NCBI RefSeq assembly: GCF_000224145.3 | Contig: NC_020174.2 | Span: 646,520-710,519, forward strand | Reading direction: 5' to 3' | DNA: 64,000 nucleotides | From: Ciona intestinalis | Taxonomy: Eukaryota; Chordata; Ascidiacea; Phlebobranchia; Cionidae | Part shown: positions 11,925 to 25,800 of the stretch, piece by piece | Layout of the letters: every line of letters starts with the position of its first letter | How positions within the stretch are numbered: position 1 is the stretch's first letter | Notes under the pieces: model-generated | The model's input: only the letters and a program-made list of their open reading frames with translations | What the model was told of the DNA's origin: nothing | Databases searched by the model: none | Program-made: the position numbers and the translations under genes

Positions 11925-14900
11925 ATGTTCACACAACATGGGGATAAATTTGCCCGTGATCAAATTACCCCACATAGGTTAAGTTTGCTGATTTTGATTA
12001 AAAACTATGCGGATATATGTGATGGAAAACATGCGGATTACACACGGATGGTGTGGCAAGATGGTAAGTCTGTTATACTAAACATATTATGTCTCTAACT
12101 GTGTTTGCAAGCTTCCAATTCAAACTTGCTTAGGAATGAATAAACAAGTTATTAAATTTCTTTGTTCTAACAAAACTTGTGTATGAATAAATAAATCTTA
12201 TTTATCATTGCATAGCGGGACAACGATATCTGTTGCTGTTAAGCATCTTGTCAAGTATGTAATGGTAGCAGTAGCTCTTGAGGTTCATATTCATAATGAC
12301 CCAAATATCATAGTTTAATCTGATTACTAAGGCAAAAATCTAGAAGATTCCTTTCACGCTTATCAAGTTTAATTTCATTGTTATGCATTCTCAGACTTTG
12401 CAAGCAAGCGACTATTAGATCGTTCTATTCTCACTTGGCTTCAACAATCAAACGGATCGCTTAAAGTAAGAAATATATCTTGAACTAAACTGATGTTTTT
12501 CAACCTTTTATGATTCGCGACCCCTTTAGACACACTTAACCCCTGCTTCAATAAAATAACCTAAATTTGTTTATTTATGGCTGTTATTTTAATGCAAAAC
12601 TACTTTGCAAAAGTTGAACTCTAAAACAAACAGGTCTATAAGCAGGGATCTGTTTATTCCTCCAATAAACACTGTAGTATAAGACACAGGTTAAGAAACG
12701 GATAAAATATCAGTTTAAATCATGAATCTGTATTACTATGTGTAGTATGAGTCTTTGATTGGACAAGAGCAATTGTGTATGTACATGTCAGGTTACAACA
12801 TTTCCCTAACCAAGGTCTGTTCTACATTGAAAAAATCCTATGCACAACAGTCAACTTGGAAATTTGAAATGTGCTCCATTACTGTATGCCTAACAAGGTA
12901 CAATTTAAAACATTACCTTAATAACCATAAAGATTATATATATTTATTAGGAAATGATACGCATCGTTGGTTTATGTTCCAAAGTTTTACACGAGTCGTT
13001 TAAATCAATGCTGGACGCCATTTGTAATTTTGAAAGCATCGAAAATCTTGAAAACTTTTTCTCCAACCTCGGTTATTCGTTGTTTCAATCGAACGATTCT
13101 GATTCAACGCTTCAAAAATGTTTGCTAGGTATGTGTGTTCTATTGTATGCTATCTTATGTACGGTTTACTGTGCATGTTCTACTGTTTTCTACCATGCAT
13201 GTTCCACTACGGGCCAATGTCTAAAATACAGTCTGATATGCCATCTTTTTTATAATCAATCAAATCGCTCTTTTACGCTTCAGTTAAGGATGAATTTTCT
13301 GTGACTTGATTGGTAAAGTTGAAATAATTTATGACCGAAATGTAAAGAGCCAGTTGACAGAAAAAACAGTAGAATACATTTACGTTTTCATAAGTCCCGA
13401 AAAGTCTATATTACTTTATGCCTGTTAACAGAAGTACCAGAATGGTTATATATTATGTCTATGTTTCCTCCAGGTTTTATTCTGTCGCAGAATGTTGATT
13501 TATTACGAGCGTCTCGCGTTCTGTGAACTTCAACCTTTATTTGATTCCTTTATTAAATATTGTGCACCTAATGTTCCAATGGATAAGGTAAGTTACATTA
13601 TGTTAAGATTATACAAAGGTGTTCCTGAAGTCAAAATGTTGTTATTAAGTCAGTTCTCTATATATTTAAATCCGGTTTGTTTGGTTTTAATTTGTTGATA
13701 CTTAGGCTAAAAGTTTTTATTTCAGATTTGATTTTTATATGTTTTTAACGAATGTGTGAAATGTATGATAAAATGGGTGTTGCTGCCAGCATTGGAAATT
13801 ATATACCCCCATGTAATGCATTGTGTATTGATATTGCAAACTCATTTAGTCTAATATTTTGTTGTTGTGTAAAGCGTTGTGTATATTAACTTTTTTAACT
13901 TTGAAATAACTTTGCATTAACTTTAATAGTGTTGCCTGTTGCGCATCATTTTTCTAACGATGTTGCTCATTATTTTTTAGCCACTATCCGATCCTCTTAG
14001 TCAGAATGGGAGCCCTGATGAATCTGGCAACACTGCAGTTGCCATGGACAGCAATAAAGTAGATGACATGGAGTTGGAATGTCAGAGTGAGATGGACAGC
14101 AAGAGTAGCAGGGATTCTATTGACACCGAACTCAAAGCGTCTGATCTAAAAACTGAGAAGTAAGTGAAGTGTGCATGTAGTATGTTTGTATGGTGTATAA
14201 GATGAAACAACTTAGCAGTGAGCATGGTGTATACACAATATCTGCCTGTGGTGTGCAGGAAAACAGCAGTGTTGATTTATATGGTGCAGTCTCGTGCAGA
14301 ATATGCAGGCCCATCTTGAGAATTTTGCAGAGGTTGCAGCCATTGCTGGATTTCCAATGGTAAATGCAACTAATCTAAAATAGTATCCTTTAAAATTCCA
14401 AAGCTATTTACAGAAATCCAAAGCTGTTCAACACATTTTCTTATCGCAACGCCTGATATTTTATAAAATGACGCTACTGCAAAAAGAAATAACATTAACC
14501 CCAAACCTACCCCCCCACGCAGATGCGAAGAGTTTGATTCCCCTGATTATTTTTCGCGCCAACAAGCAGACAACTTTTTTAAACACCAAGCCATGCTATT
14601 GGAACACAACGAGGCTGATGCGTTGCCTCCCGTTATTTTGCAACAAAGAATCCGACAGTTTCTTAAAACCAACCCAGAGTTAACACAAGCAGTAAGTTAA
14701 TTAATATGTTGTAGTATAGTATGAGTACAGAGTAGGGGCTCTTTTGCTTGGGATGCAAAAAAAGCAAAATAAAATTATTATAGATTGCCTATGGTGTATG
14801 CGTTGTTTTTTATTTTACCAATCTTTCTTAAGTTGTTTTTAGAGAGACATCTGACTTAAATGTTAATTCTGTTAATTCATATTACATTAGTGAGGTCATA

Positions 14901-17900
14901 TGGTGTGGGACGTCATTGGAGTGCTACCTATTGTCCTCACCAGATCTGCATTGATTGTTTTCAAATTTAAATTAAGTTAAAAAAAAATTACTCTTCCTTT
15001 TTTGCGTAACTAAATTAAACCCTTTCCATCCCCAGCATTTCTTAAGTTACTTGAACAGTTTAAGATTGGGTGAATTCTGTGGAGCAATGGACAGCCTACT
15101 AATGTTTATGATTCGACATAATTGGAAAAGTTTCCCACTTTTTCCTAAACTTGATGATGAGAATTTGAATAAAAACCAAAGGTGAGCAATACAAGGTAAT
15201 CTTTAAATTTCATGCAAAAAGTAAAAAAGTTCTTTTTTTAACATTTTCATGAACAAAATTGTTTTAAGAGTTTTGATGATAAAAAAAGTTGATTGAAATT
15301 TGGATTTCAAAATGATCCTGTTTTATTATTTTAAATTGTTCATTGTTTTTATTGTCAATTTTGCCTTTTTCTATAAAGTACCTGTTTATATGTGACCTTT
15401 GACCCAGGTACGCGACCCTTAACCTCGCTTTGCTACATTTACGTTTCGGCCACACGGAGGCAGCATTGGCAGCAACGAAGGAATCGATAAACTTGGCGCA
15501 TCTTTCTAATGACCCCATGTGTTTACAACATTCCATGGTGAGTTATATTATATGAATGAATCTAACTTATTATATGTGTTTGATATCATAATGGCTGGCT
15601 TAATATATGAATGTCTGTAACTTATTATATTGTGTTCAATGTCATAATACAGCCTAAAATATATAAAGGAGATACAGTTGCCGAAATTTCCTAAAATTAT
15701 TTCTAATAAAACCAATTTATATACCTACGTTTGGGTTTTAATAAATTGGCCTTTGCAAACTGATTGTTTTTTAAAACAATATTGGAAAGGCTGTTTAAGG
15801 CGTTTGTGGAGTTATAGTGTATCTGTCTTTATTGTCAGTTGTTACATTTGCATTAACGCTATGCCGTAATAATTAAGTTAATATGACATCATATCACCCA
15901 GGCCCTTCTACACCACCTGCAACCAAAATCAAGTCGCCAACAAATGGCGGAAGAAGTTATTAAACCTGCCAAGAAACATGGCTTGGCGGTGAGTGGGCAA
16001 TTTTAAAACCGGCCTGCTTTTGTAGAAACAAATTATTTATTTAAATGCTCAAAGAGGTTTATCTCATTATCTTTATCTTAAAGAGGTTGGTCTCATTACA
16101 AACCAGCCAAGAAACATGGAGTGTGGGCCGTTTAGCAAAATACATTCGTTCACACGCTGTTGGGGGTCATCTCAGGTCGCATGGCTTGTCATGTAGAACC
16201 TTATCAGCGTGATTTAGAACAGAATCTCATTGCGTAGTTTTCAACAATTTACGCTAAACGTGGTTGCACGCACGGAAGTGTTCGATGCATATTTGGCAAA
16301 ACTTCTAAGTTCAAGCTGGTCTGTTTCTAAATATGGAATAAACTCATTTACTCGCTTAATACCTGTGTTGGGGCTTTGGTCTTCTTATTGATTTGTTGAA
16401 TTACTTTTCAAATTGGTTGCGTTTTCCCACGCATTAAATGCTACATTGAGTGACGCGGTATGGTCTCGAAAAGTCGGCCATTTTGACAAAATCTACTTTT
16501 TAACTCGTGTGTTTTTACTGGTATGTTTTAGCTGCCTATACACACACTTTTAAATATGTTAAGTATTATAACTGTAGTTATGTCTGTGCAATATAAGGAT
16601 AGTATATTTTATCAAATGTATATCTAATATCTATCAGCACTCATAACAGATTATAAGTTTTGGTACGAGAAGATAAAAATGATATTGTTTGGAGTGGTTC
16701 TTAATGTTGCTACACACATTCTAAAATAGCTTCAGTATTTTGACTGTGGGGGGGGGGAGAACAATTAAAGAATAACTTGGTCACATTTTGTATGTTTGTC
16801 CACATACTGCAACAGCTTGGTCATGGGGTGCAAATATGCTGATATATTATTCCTTAGCACTCCTATCATAATGTATAAAGTCATCTGGATCATAGGAATA
16901 ATATGCTGGGTTACTTGTGTTAGTGACATTTTTGCGCTTTAAATAAACCGACTGCATAAACTGTATATAACATATATAACAACATTTATATAACAAAACA
17001 TATATAATAAGATTTATATAACAAAACATATATAACAGATTTAACTGTATATAACAACATATATAACAGATTTAACTGTTTATAACAACATATATAACAA
17101 CATATATAACAGATTTAACTGTATATAACAACATATATAACAGATTTAACTGTATATAACAACATATATAACAGATTTAACTGTATATAACAACATATAT
17201 AACAACATATATAACAGATTTAACTGTATATAACAACATATATAACAGATTTAACTGTATATAACAACATATATAACAACATATATAACAGATTTAACTG
17301 TATATAACAACATATATAACAACATATATAACAGATTTAACTGTATATAACAACATATATAACAGATTTAACTGTATATAACAACATATATAACAGATTT
17401 AACTGTATATAACAACATATATAACAGANNNNNNNNNNNNNNNNNNNNNNNNNNNNNNNNNNNNNNNNNNNNNNNNNNGACAAAATCTACTTTTTAACTC
17501 GTGTGTTTTTACTGGTATGTTTTAGCTGCCTATACACACACTTTTAAATATGTTAAGTATTATAACTGTAGTTATGTCTGTGCAATATAAGGATAGTATA
17601 TTTTATCAAAGTGTATATCTAATATCTATCAGCACTCATAACAGATTATAAGTTTTGGTACGAGAAGATAAAAATGATATTGTTTGGAGTGGTTCTTAAT
17701 GTTGCTACACACATTCTAAAATAGCTTCAGTATTTTGACTGTGGGGGGGAGAACAATTAAAGAATAACTTGGTCACATTTTGTATGTTTGTCCACATACT
17801 GCAACAGCTTGGTCATGGGGTGCAAATATGCTGATATATTATTTCTTAGCACTCCTATCGTAATGTATAAAGTTTTCTGGATCATAGGAATAATATGCTG

Positions 17901-20900
17901 GGTTACTTGTGTTAGTGACATTTTTCCGCTTTAAACAAACCGACTGCATAAACTGTATATAACATATATAACAAGGTTTATATAACAAAACATATATAAC
18001 AACATTTATATAACAAAACATATATAACAAGATTTATATAACAAAACATATATAACAACATATATAATAAGATTTAACTGTTTATAACGCGTATATAACA
18101 ACATTATTTCACAGGAACTTGCTTTTAACGCAACTCAAGCTTACACCAAGAGTGAAGGGTTACACAATGGTAAACCTGATAAGTTATTTCGTAATCTAAC
18201 GGCATCAGATGTGCTGCAATGTTCCAAACCATTGACCTACTTTTCAATGACAAGCGTAACTCATAAAGCTTCACTGTGGAGAATGTATGGGAAAAGGTGG
18301 ATAATTGTAAAAGTTTTATCTTAGCCTGGCGGGAATGATAGCCATTANNNNNNNNNNNNNNNNNNNNNNNNNNNNNNNNNNNNNNNNNNNNNNNNNNNNN
18401 NNNNNNNNNNNNNNNNNNNNNNNNNNNNNNNNNNNNNNNNNNNNNNNNNNNNNNNNNNNNNNNNNNNNNNNNCACCATGTGTGTCTGGTGTATAAGAAGT
18501 CACCCATGTTATAACTCAACAGTGAGCATGAGGTGTATGAATACACCATGTGTGTCTGGTGTATAAGAAGACACCCATGTTATAACTCAACAGTGAGCAT
18601 GAGGTGTATGAATACATCATGTGTGTCTGGTGTATAAGAAGACACCCATGTTATAACTCGACAGTGAGCATGAGGTGTATGAATACGCCATGTGTGTCTG
18701 GTGTATAAGAAGACACTCATGTTATAACTCGACAGTGAGCATGAGGTGTATGAATACACCATGTGTGTTTGCTAATCATAACACAGCCACGATATAAAGA
18801 TTAACAACATATACGCAAATACCTCAGTATTGGAGACGAAGTGAAGCCTTACTTGAACACACAACAGCAACGAGGTTATGCAGATATTCAGATGCTTTGG
18901 TTGCCGAACAAAAACTTCTCGCTATTGACCCTTTGCTTGCCAAGATCTGGTAGTTTTGCAGTTTAACTTTTCTTTTAATTACAATTCTTCATTTGTTATT
19001 TAATTTATATGTTTATTTCTAAATTTTTTTTTTTTTTAAAAACAGTTGTGTTTAAATGATCAATTTTTTTTTAAATTATTTTTTAAACAAGATCTGATAA
19101 TGCAGAAAGTCATGTATTTAAAAAATTGTGAAACTAAATTGACCCAAAACAATGTTTTTATGGTGAAACCAGTGAAGCAAAACGATTTTTAAAACGAGGT
19201 GAATTATCGTCGGCGCATTCCGTACTTGTCGAGATTCTCCGTAGCAACGATGATGATGTCACAATGGAAGTCAAATGCAAGGTTGGTTGTCATAGAAACA
19301 AAATATTTTCGAAAATGTATAATTTTTTTATCTTCATACACCTTGTGTCTGCTTGTGTAACTTTGTGGGTGAATATTACTATGGATTTTTTTATTGTATG
19401 GCTGATAGTTTGGACTAATCATAGGAGACTCTTGATTTAAACTTGGGTTACAAGCAGGCGTGATGGCCGCTTTGCCATGATGCCAGACCTAACTCCACGC
19501 ACTGTAGTTCACCCACACCATTATTAACCCTCACATTCGACCCAATACTTTAGGTTCTTATTCTACTCGGTGATTTATTCTCCAAGAACCGCAGCGAACA
19601 TTCGGCCTCGTTGAAATATTTATTACAAGGTCTCTCTATCGCCACTAAGTGTCATCTACACAGTCACTTGGTGGAAATAAATCTGAAAATTGCGCAATTA
19701 TACGTAAGATTTGTTTCTACTTGTCCAAAGTGTATTTTGATAAAATTTTGGCATTCTGTTTAACAACTATATTTGTCTTCGTAAAAATGCAAATTTAACG
19801 TTTTTTGGAAACTTTCTGATAAATTTGCTAGCATGAGTCATTTGAAGCTACTATGCTGGGTATATGGTAAAACAATTCTTATTATAACTTGACAGTGAGC
19901 ATAAGGTGTATGAATGTTAAGTTATCCAACTACGTGAATAAGTAACAATGAATTTCATCCACAGTTAAACTCAGATTCCCCGCATCATTGCTTTAAACTA
20001 CTGACTTCCATCTCCAACGAATGCGTCGCAAACTCTACGTTACACACAAGGTGTCGATACTTACTTGTTGCAATCCAATGCTTGATTCGTATTAATAACA
20101 ACATAACAGTTAAAGGTAAGGGTTTATTTATATTAGGGTAAAATGGGTCATGTTATATACACTAGGGTGGGGGAAGATGGGACACCTTTTTATTCTATTT
20201 TCTTGTCCCATTTGGTGGTTAGCAAAGAACATTCATAGAATTATAAAACCGTTGTTTATGGTTTAAAACTTGATCAGGATGTTTGAATATTAGGCGCTAA
20301 AGGTGTCCCATCTTTCTCCACAGTACTATATATATAGTAGGTCACTATTCATGTTAAAAACAGCATAACAGCCAAAGGTATCGGGGATGGATTGTTGTTT
20401 ATGTTAGATTAAGGTGGTTTATGTTATATCAGGTTGGGGGAATATGGTTTATGATATTAATATTTGGTTATTATTAAGGTGATTGTTTATATATATATGC
20501 TTATTCTTATGTGTTATATTTTTTTAAGCTAAAAAACTACAGATTGCCCATTACAACAAACACACATATAAATATTTGGCCTCGTGTATTATAGTTTTAG
20601 AGCTAAATAACTACATTTAAAACAGTTAAGAAATATGGGATATTCTATGCTAACGCTATCTATACAACCCCACACTCCCACAGTACAATATATTTATACA
20701 TCCCGTTTGTGGTATAACAATCGTTGTGGTTATGAAATGAAGGCTTTATATGCCAACAATACCCATCTTACACCACATTACTATTACTATAATTAACTTA
20801 GGATTAAAATATATAAACAGTTAAATCTAACTGCTAAGTAAAGCTAATAAGTCACAGCCCATTAGTTTATTGTCTGTTCAGTTAGCTAGGTTTAAGTTTA

Positions 20901-21864
20901 AAAGGCAGTTCCTTTTGTTTTTGATCAAAACTATTTGTAGCTTTTTAGAACACAGCTACTTTTTTCAGGTAAAAAAGAAAGAAGTTATATTTTTATAATA
21001 TTTTGAGTTCTGGGTTATAAAATGAAATTATAAGGAAGAATAAAAAAGTTATAAATGTGTTGTGAGAAGTTATATAGTTTAAATAGTTACATTTTTATGT
21101 AATAAGTTTTATATACTCATATATAAATTATATAAGAAGAGTATAAGCAGTTATACTTGCAGATTTAGTTATGAAATAAGATACATATACTTTTAAAGAT
21201 TATATAGTGTAAAAAAAAGTTATGAAATAACTTTTCACTGTTATATTTACTGTAGTTGGTACATTTATTGCAGAAATTGAGTCTTATATCCCAATATTGA
21301 ATGAAATATATCATGATTGTGAAATCACTTACGACGTTTGTAGGAAAAGAGATGTCGTGTTCCTGTTGGCAAAGTATGTTCTTCTTGTTTTATTCCTGTT
21401 TTAATTTTTTTTTTTTTATAAAAATAATAATATGTACAGTAGGGTGGGGGAAGATGGGACACCTTTTACTCTATTTTCTCGTCCCATTTGGTAGTAAACC
21501 AAGAAAATTTAAAGAATTATAAAACCGCATCCCCACGTCTCCCATAGACTGTCATTAATTGTTTAAAACAGGACCAGAATATTTGGATATTCTGTGCTAA
21601 GAGTGTCCCATCTTTCCCCACCCTACTATATTAAAAAAACGATTTTGAAAAATTAAAAAAAATAAAGCACATAGTTATTAATGTACCTTTACTTTTACCA
21701 TGAATTAAGAAATTATAAATTTTAGATTTTATGACAAATTGCATCGTGTTGGAGGAAACTGCGACACTAAAGATAATTTCTTGTCATTACGTAACGAACA
21801 CGCAGCAGAATTTAAGAGACTTGACGTCCAACTTGGTGGCTCCCTGCCTGACTTTGTTATATGA
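11925..21864 (+). CDS. ANAPC5: Anaphase-promoting complex subunit 5
   Basis: Scaffold subunit of the APC/C ubiquitin ligase, a TPR-repeat protein. Exons: 11925-12063, 12395-12465, 12951-13128, 13474-13587, 13981-14159, 14523-14691, 15036-15181, 15408-15537, 15902-15988, 18115-18296, 18828-18949, 19173-19281, 19554-19703, 19965-20115, 21274-21373, 21726-21864 (TGA). About 720 codons are visible; the family has about 755. The ATG at 11925 follows an acceptor (ctgcag at 11897-11902) and an in-frame stop, so the upstream exon is non-coding. Recognised blocks include FSRQQADNFFKHQAMLLEH, RYATLNLALLHLRFGH, NDPMCLQHSM, SLWRMYGK and the C-terminal IP...D segment. Two problems: the 13128/13474 junction is one base out of frame, and exon 18115-18296 ends in phase 2 while 18828 begins in phase 0, so an exon is missing. 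The 125-N gap at 18348-18472 lies in that intron. Intron 9 holds a duplication and a satellite. Confidence 0.94.
16485..17950. repeat. Duplicated 470-bp segment and 33-bp satellite around a gap (ANAPC5 intron 9)
   Basis: 16485-16960 recurs at 17479-17950 with only a few differences (length of a G run, some substitutions). Between them lies a satellite of TTTAACTGTATATAACAACA plus TATATAACAGA units (about 17035-17428), then 50 N (17429-17478). A second short satellite follows to about 18085. Confidence 0.9.
17429..17478. other. Assembly gap (50 N)
   Basis: Run of 50 N at the end of the satellite in ANAPC5 intron 9. Confidence 0.99.
18348..18472. other. Assembly gap (125 N), probable site of a missing ANAPC5 exon
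   Basis: Run of 125 N between ANAPC5 exons ending at 18296 (phase 2) and starting at 18828 (phase 0). It directly precedes a 71-bp minisatellite. Confidence 0.99.
18473..18770 (-). repeat. 71-bp minisatellite, about four copies (ANAPC5 intron)
   Basis: Reverse orientation of the 7828 array: CACCATGTGTGTCTGGTGTA, TAAGAAGACACCCATGTTAT, AACTCGACAGTGAGCATGAG. Confidence 0.9.
20158..20331. mobile_element. GGTGGGG-end MITE (ANAPC5 intron 14)
   Basis: CTAGGGTGGGGGAAGATGGG at the left and GGTGTCCCATCTTTCTCCAC at the right, about 175 bases, with the family core (TTTAAAACTTGATCAGGAT). Confidence 0.85.
21434..21631. mobile_element. GGTGGGG-end MITE (ANAPC5 last intron)
   Basis: Complete element of about 198 bases from ACAGTAGGGTGGGGGAAGAT to GTGTCCCATCTTTCCCCACC. 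Confidence 0.88.
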
Positions 21865-21959
21865 TTTCTATGGTATAACACCAATGCTTGTCAAACTTTT
21901 GCGTTGCTACCAAAAAACAGGATTTGTAAAACACTGTGTTAAAAGTTCACTTCTGTTTT

Positions 21960-22125
21960 GTATTGCGCAACACTAGAAAAAAGTTGACTACTATTTTGTA
22001 TTGCGCAACACTAGAAAAAAGTTGACTGCTATTTTGTATTGCGCAACACTAGAAAAAAGTTGACTGCTATTTTGTATTGCGCAACACTAGAAAAAAGTTG
22101 ACTGCTATTTTGTATTGTGCAACAC
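21960..22125. repeat. 38-bp tandem repeat, four to five copies, in ANAPC5 3' UTR
   Basis: Units of TTGACTGCTATTTTGTATTG followed by CGCAACACTAGAAAAAAG, 96 bases after the stop codon and before the AATAAA at 22142. Confidence 0.9.
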
Positions 22126-22141
22126 TGCCAAGAAATGTTTA

Positions 22142-22147
22142 ATAAAA
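22142..22147 (+). terminator. Poly(A) signal AATAAA, ANAPC5 3' end
   Basis: AATAAA about 280 bases after the ANAPC5 stop, just downstream of a 38-bp tandem array, and before the clusterin-like gene. Position suits a 3' UTR of normal length; the cleavage site is not proven. Confidence 0.5.
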
Positions 22148-22815
22148 CTATTCATGAATGCATTTTGATAAAAATTGATATGCTGAGCTTGTGGGCAGAG
22201 GTTTAAATCTCTTTTGTTGATACATACAAAACCTAAACAACTAGTTTTGGTAAAACAAGATTGTTTTTTTAATGAGTTGTTTAAATACAAAGATTATGTT
22301 AAAGGAAACTTAAAGTTCATGGTTTTCAAACCTTTTTGATCACATTACACTTTGATTCTCTGGATCAATTTTTGAACACTTTAATTATAAAAACAAACCA
22401 TTTTAACCTGTACACTCCGCCAACAAAATCTTTTATAAAGTGTTGTTAATTGGTGAAAGTTTGGTAAAAAAAAGTTCGAGAAACCTTGCTTTAAATGGGT
22501 TAAACATTTTTCTGCATGTTTATGGATTGAATGAGAATGAAATATCTACTTTATATTCACATGGTTGTTTTCCAACAATTTACACTTTCCAACTTTTCTC
22601 TCTAGCTTTTCCCAGAAACACAGATCGTTTAATAATTTGTACGATCAGGAAGCACAAAACTATTTCAGTTTGTTGTTATGTTACCTATTGCTTTAACTAC
22701 TTCCTCTATGAGCTGGAATTTGGCACAAATTTTGCTCATTTTACAAAATTCACTATAGCTTTCTAACATTACAAACCGCACTAAGGTTTATTTGTAATAG
22801 AAACCAGAATTTAGG

Positions 22816-25800
22816 ATGTTTTATGTCAAACTTGTCTTCATTTTTTCCTTTCTTTGGTTCGTACACGGCCAAAATGAGGTTCATAAATTTGTCTTTTCAG
22901 AGACAGATGAGAGCATTGAAAGTAAGTTAACTTTGTCTTTATTTTAGCATTAACAAAATATATTTTTTGTTGTGACTTTATGTTCTATAGACAGTTAACA
23001 AGTAACTGGACTTCTATTATTGTAATTAATAAGTAACAATAGTTGATCATTTTATAATTTGTATCTTTTGTTTGTAATTGCATTAAATTCTCTTTTTTAA
23101 GTAAAGTAACCCAGAAATAATGCTACTGTGTTTGTTATTTAATTCATCACTTTGTAACAGTTTCTTTTTAAAGTATTCATGCACATAAGTCTGTTAATGA
23201 AAAAAAACCTGGGCACCCTAAAACGTAATCAAAATATCATATTTAAATTTATGTTATTGTACATAGACCATTTAATGTGTTTTGCATTTTCAACTTCTCA
23301 ATAGAGTCTATCCTATAAAAATTTATAGTGTTTAAATTTCGGTTTACTAATTTTTTGTTTACAGATACAGAACTGCGAAATGTAATTCAAAGTGAATTGC
23401 AAAATGAAATTCTTGACTTGTGTGAAAGGGAACGGAGAAATATTGTTGAAGTGCAGCAGATGCTTCAGCTTTTAAAAAACAGTAATTATGCGGGGGAAGA
23501 TGGGACACCATTTTATTCTGTTTTCTTTAAATAAACTTTTTTTTTAATTTTAAATAATTTTTAGAATATTTGAAACAATTTCAAGATTTGTACCAAAACC
23601 TCACATTGGTTGAAGCTGACATAGAGATTGATTGTAATATCACAAGGAATGAATTATGGGAAAACTGCAGGGAAGATTTTAATCAGTTGTGTTCTGGAGA
23701 AACAGAATATTTAAACAGAAAGTCAAATGGGTTGGTAGTATACAGAGAACTTTATAAATAGAATTTATAGGTTCATATGACATTTTTTTAGTAGGTTTAT
23801 ACATTTTTACAGAACTGTTTCAATTTTAACGCAATTGCTTCGAAATTTAGCAATAAAGACGAGTATATTTAGCAGAAAAAGCTACAATGTGCCGGATACC
23901 AGTGTGGGATTCCCACCTGCTGGATTTGGGATGTTTCTAAGCCCGAGGTTCCAAAAGTTATGGAATAAACTGAAGAGACAATCTTTAGGGGTATAATGGA
24001 TTTTGTTCCAATAAAATGTGGATATGTTTTTAATTATAAGCTTGTTTTAAGAACTGTTGTTTTGTCGTTGTATCCTGTCTTTTTGTTTTATATATTTTTT
24101 AATCTTCGCTACTGTAATTGAAGAGACAAATACAGCTTATTTTTATGACAGATTTTCTGCTAAAAATATTTTCTTAATATATTGGGTTGTGGCAAAGTAG
24201 ATAGAATGCGAGCCCCTGAACCAAAAGATCCAGTTCGAGGCTCCGCCAGCATTGTTGGCGTGTGTTCTTGGATGATACAGTTAATAGACATCCAAAGCAG
24301 TGGTCATAAATTGGTTGTCAAAAATTGTCAGATATATAGAATAGAAAAAAAAAATAAAAAACACAATCACCCACTAAATACATGCATGGTTATACAAGCA
24401 ACCCCTAACTTTTTAAAATAATTTGATATACAACGTACATTTCAGTATACACAGTTTTTTGACAACAACCTTCGGAAATTGTCGAGACTCCAACAAAAAC
24501 TGGAAATTCTTTTAAGCAGAAGAGAAGAAAGAAATAACCAAACCAACCAGGTGAGTTCCTAATCTTACTGTGATTAATAAACAAATAAGGTTTAACGTGT
24601 TGTGGCACGGTGGTTAGCACGCCTAACCAGAGGTTATAGGTTCAAGACTTGATGTTGCTATTATAGTATATGTGTCCATCTGCAATACACTTACTGGCGT
24701 TTGCTCCATAAAAAAAAACAAGTCCTTTTCCAGCCATGTACATTTACATTTTACATTCAATAGTTTTTGTGATATTTCTCCCAAATTTTTGTCTGCCAAC
24801 TTAAAAGTCATAGAAGAATTAAACCTTGATTTTCTTTCAGATTGATAATAATGGCCCATCTCTTGCAAACAGAACGTAAGTATTTTGTTTTGCGTAAAAT
24901 GAGTTTTAATTTGTAGCGTTTCGAAGTTTTATGTGAAATGTCATTGCCAAGAGATAAATATGTTAAATTTAAATTACTTTTTATTTAGTTTTATTCTATT
25001 GTTGCTACGAGACATAATACAGTTTTTGAAAATGATATTTTGTTATAAAATGAACGCCTAATTGTAAAACATTTTATCAAAATGTATCGTCATGTGGCAG
25101 ACAAATTTTTGGTACAAAAACCTTGCGTTTTTTATACCCAGACAGCAATTTCTAAAACATTTACATTGTTTTATGGTGAAGGCAGATTGTTTATAGCTGC
25201 ACTGTTTTTTAGCAACTGGTTTCAAAGGTTCTTAGCAAGACAAGATCTTCACCTTCGAAGAAAGAAACGACAATCCAGGTAACAATGGTTATTGTTTATG
25301 TAATAAACTGTGTTCTTGTGAAAGACCATGCATTTATAAATAAATGAATGATCAAATGAACCTAACTTAATATAGGCTAGGCCTTTAATAATGAATAGTT
25401 GAATAAATGAATGAATAAATAAATGAATGAATAAATAAATGAATGAATGATGAATGAATGAATGAATGAATGAATGAATGAATGAATGAATAATTGAATG
25501 AATGAATGAATGAATGAATGAATGAATGAACTTTATTGATCCCCACCTCGCAGGTAACTACAATATTTTTATAACATTGAGAAAAGATGATGAAAACGCT
25601 CGGTAGTCATAAATATAAGCTTATATTATTATAAAATCTTATAGTTTTAAACAAAACCATAAACATAAAAAAAAAACTATAAACATGAAAAATGAATTAA
25701 TTTAAGTAAAGGTAAATTTAAAACATATCAGGAATTATCTTTTTTACATTTTTTTATATTTTTTAATTATATGTTTTTTTCATATTTTTTACAGTTCTTA

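Noticed and set aside
24182..24421. A tRNA gene, suggested by tRNA-like A and B boxes
   Set aside because: No acceptor stem or cloverleaf closes. The same head recurs at 24600, 49225 and 53146 attached to SINE bodies, so these are tRNA-derived SINE heads.
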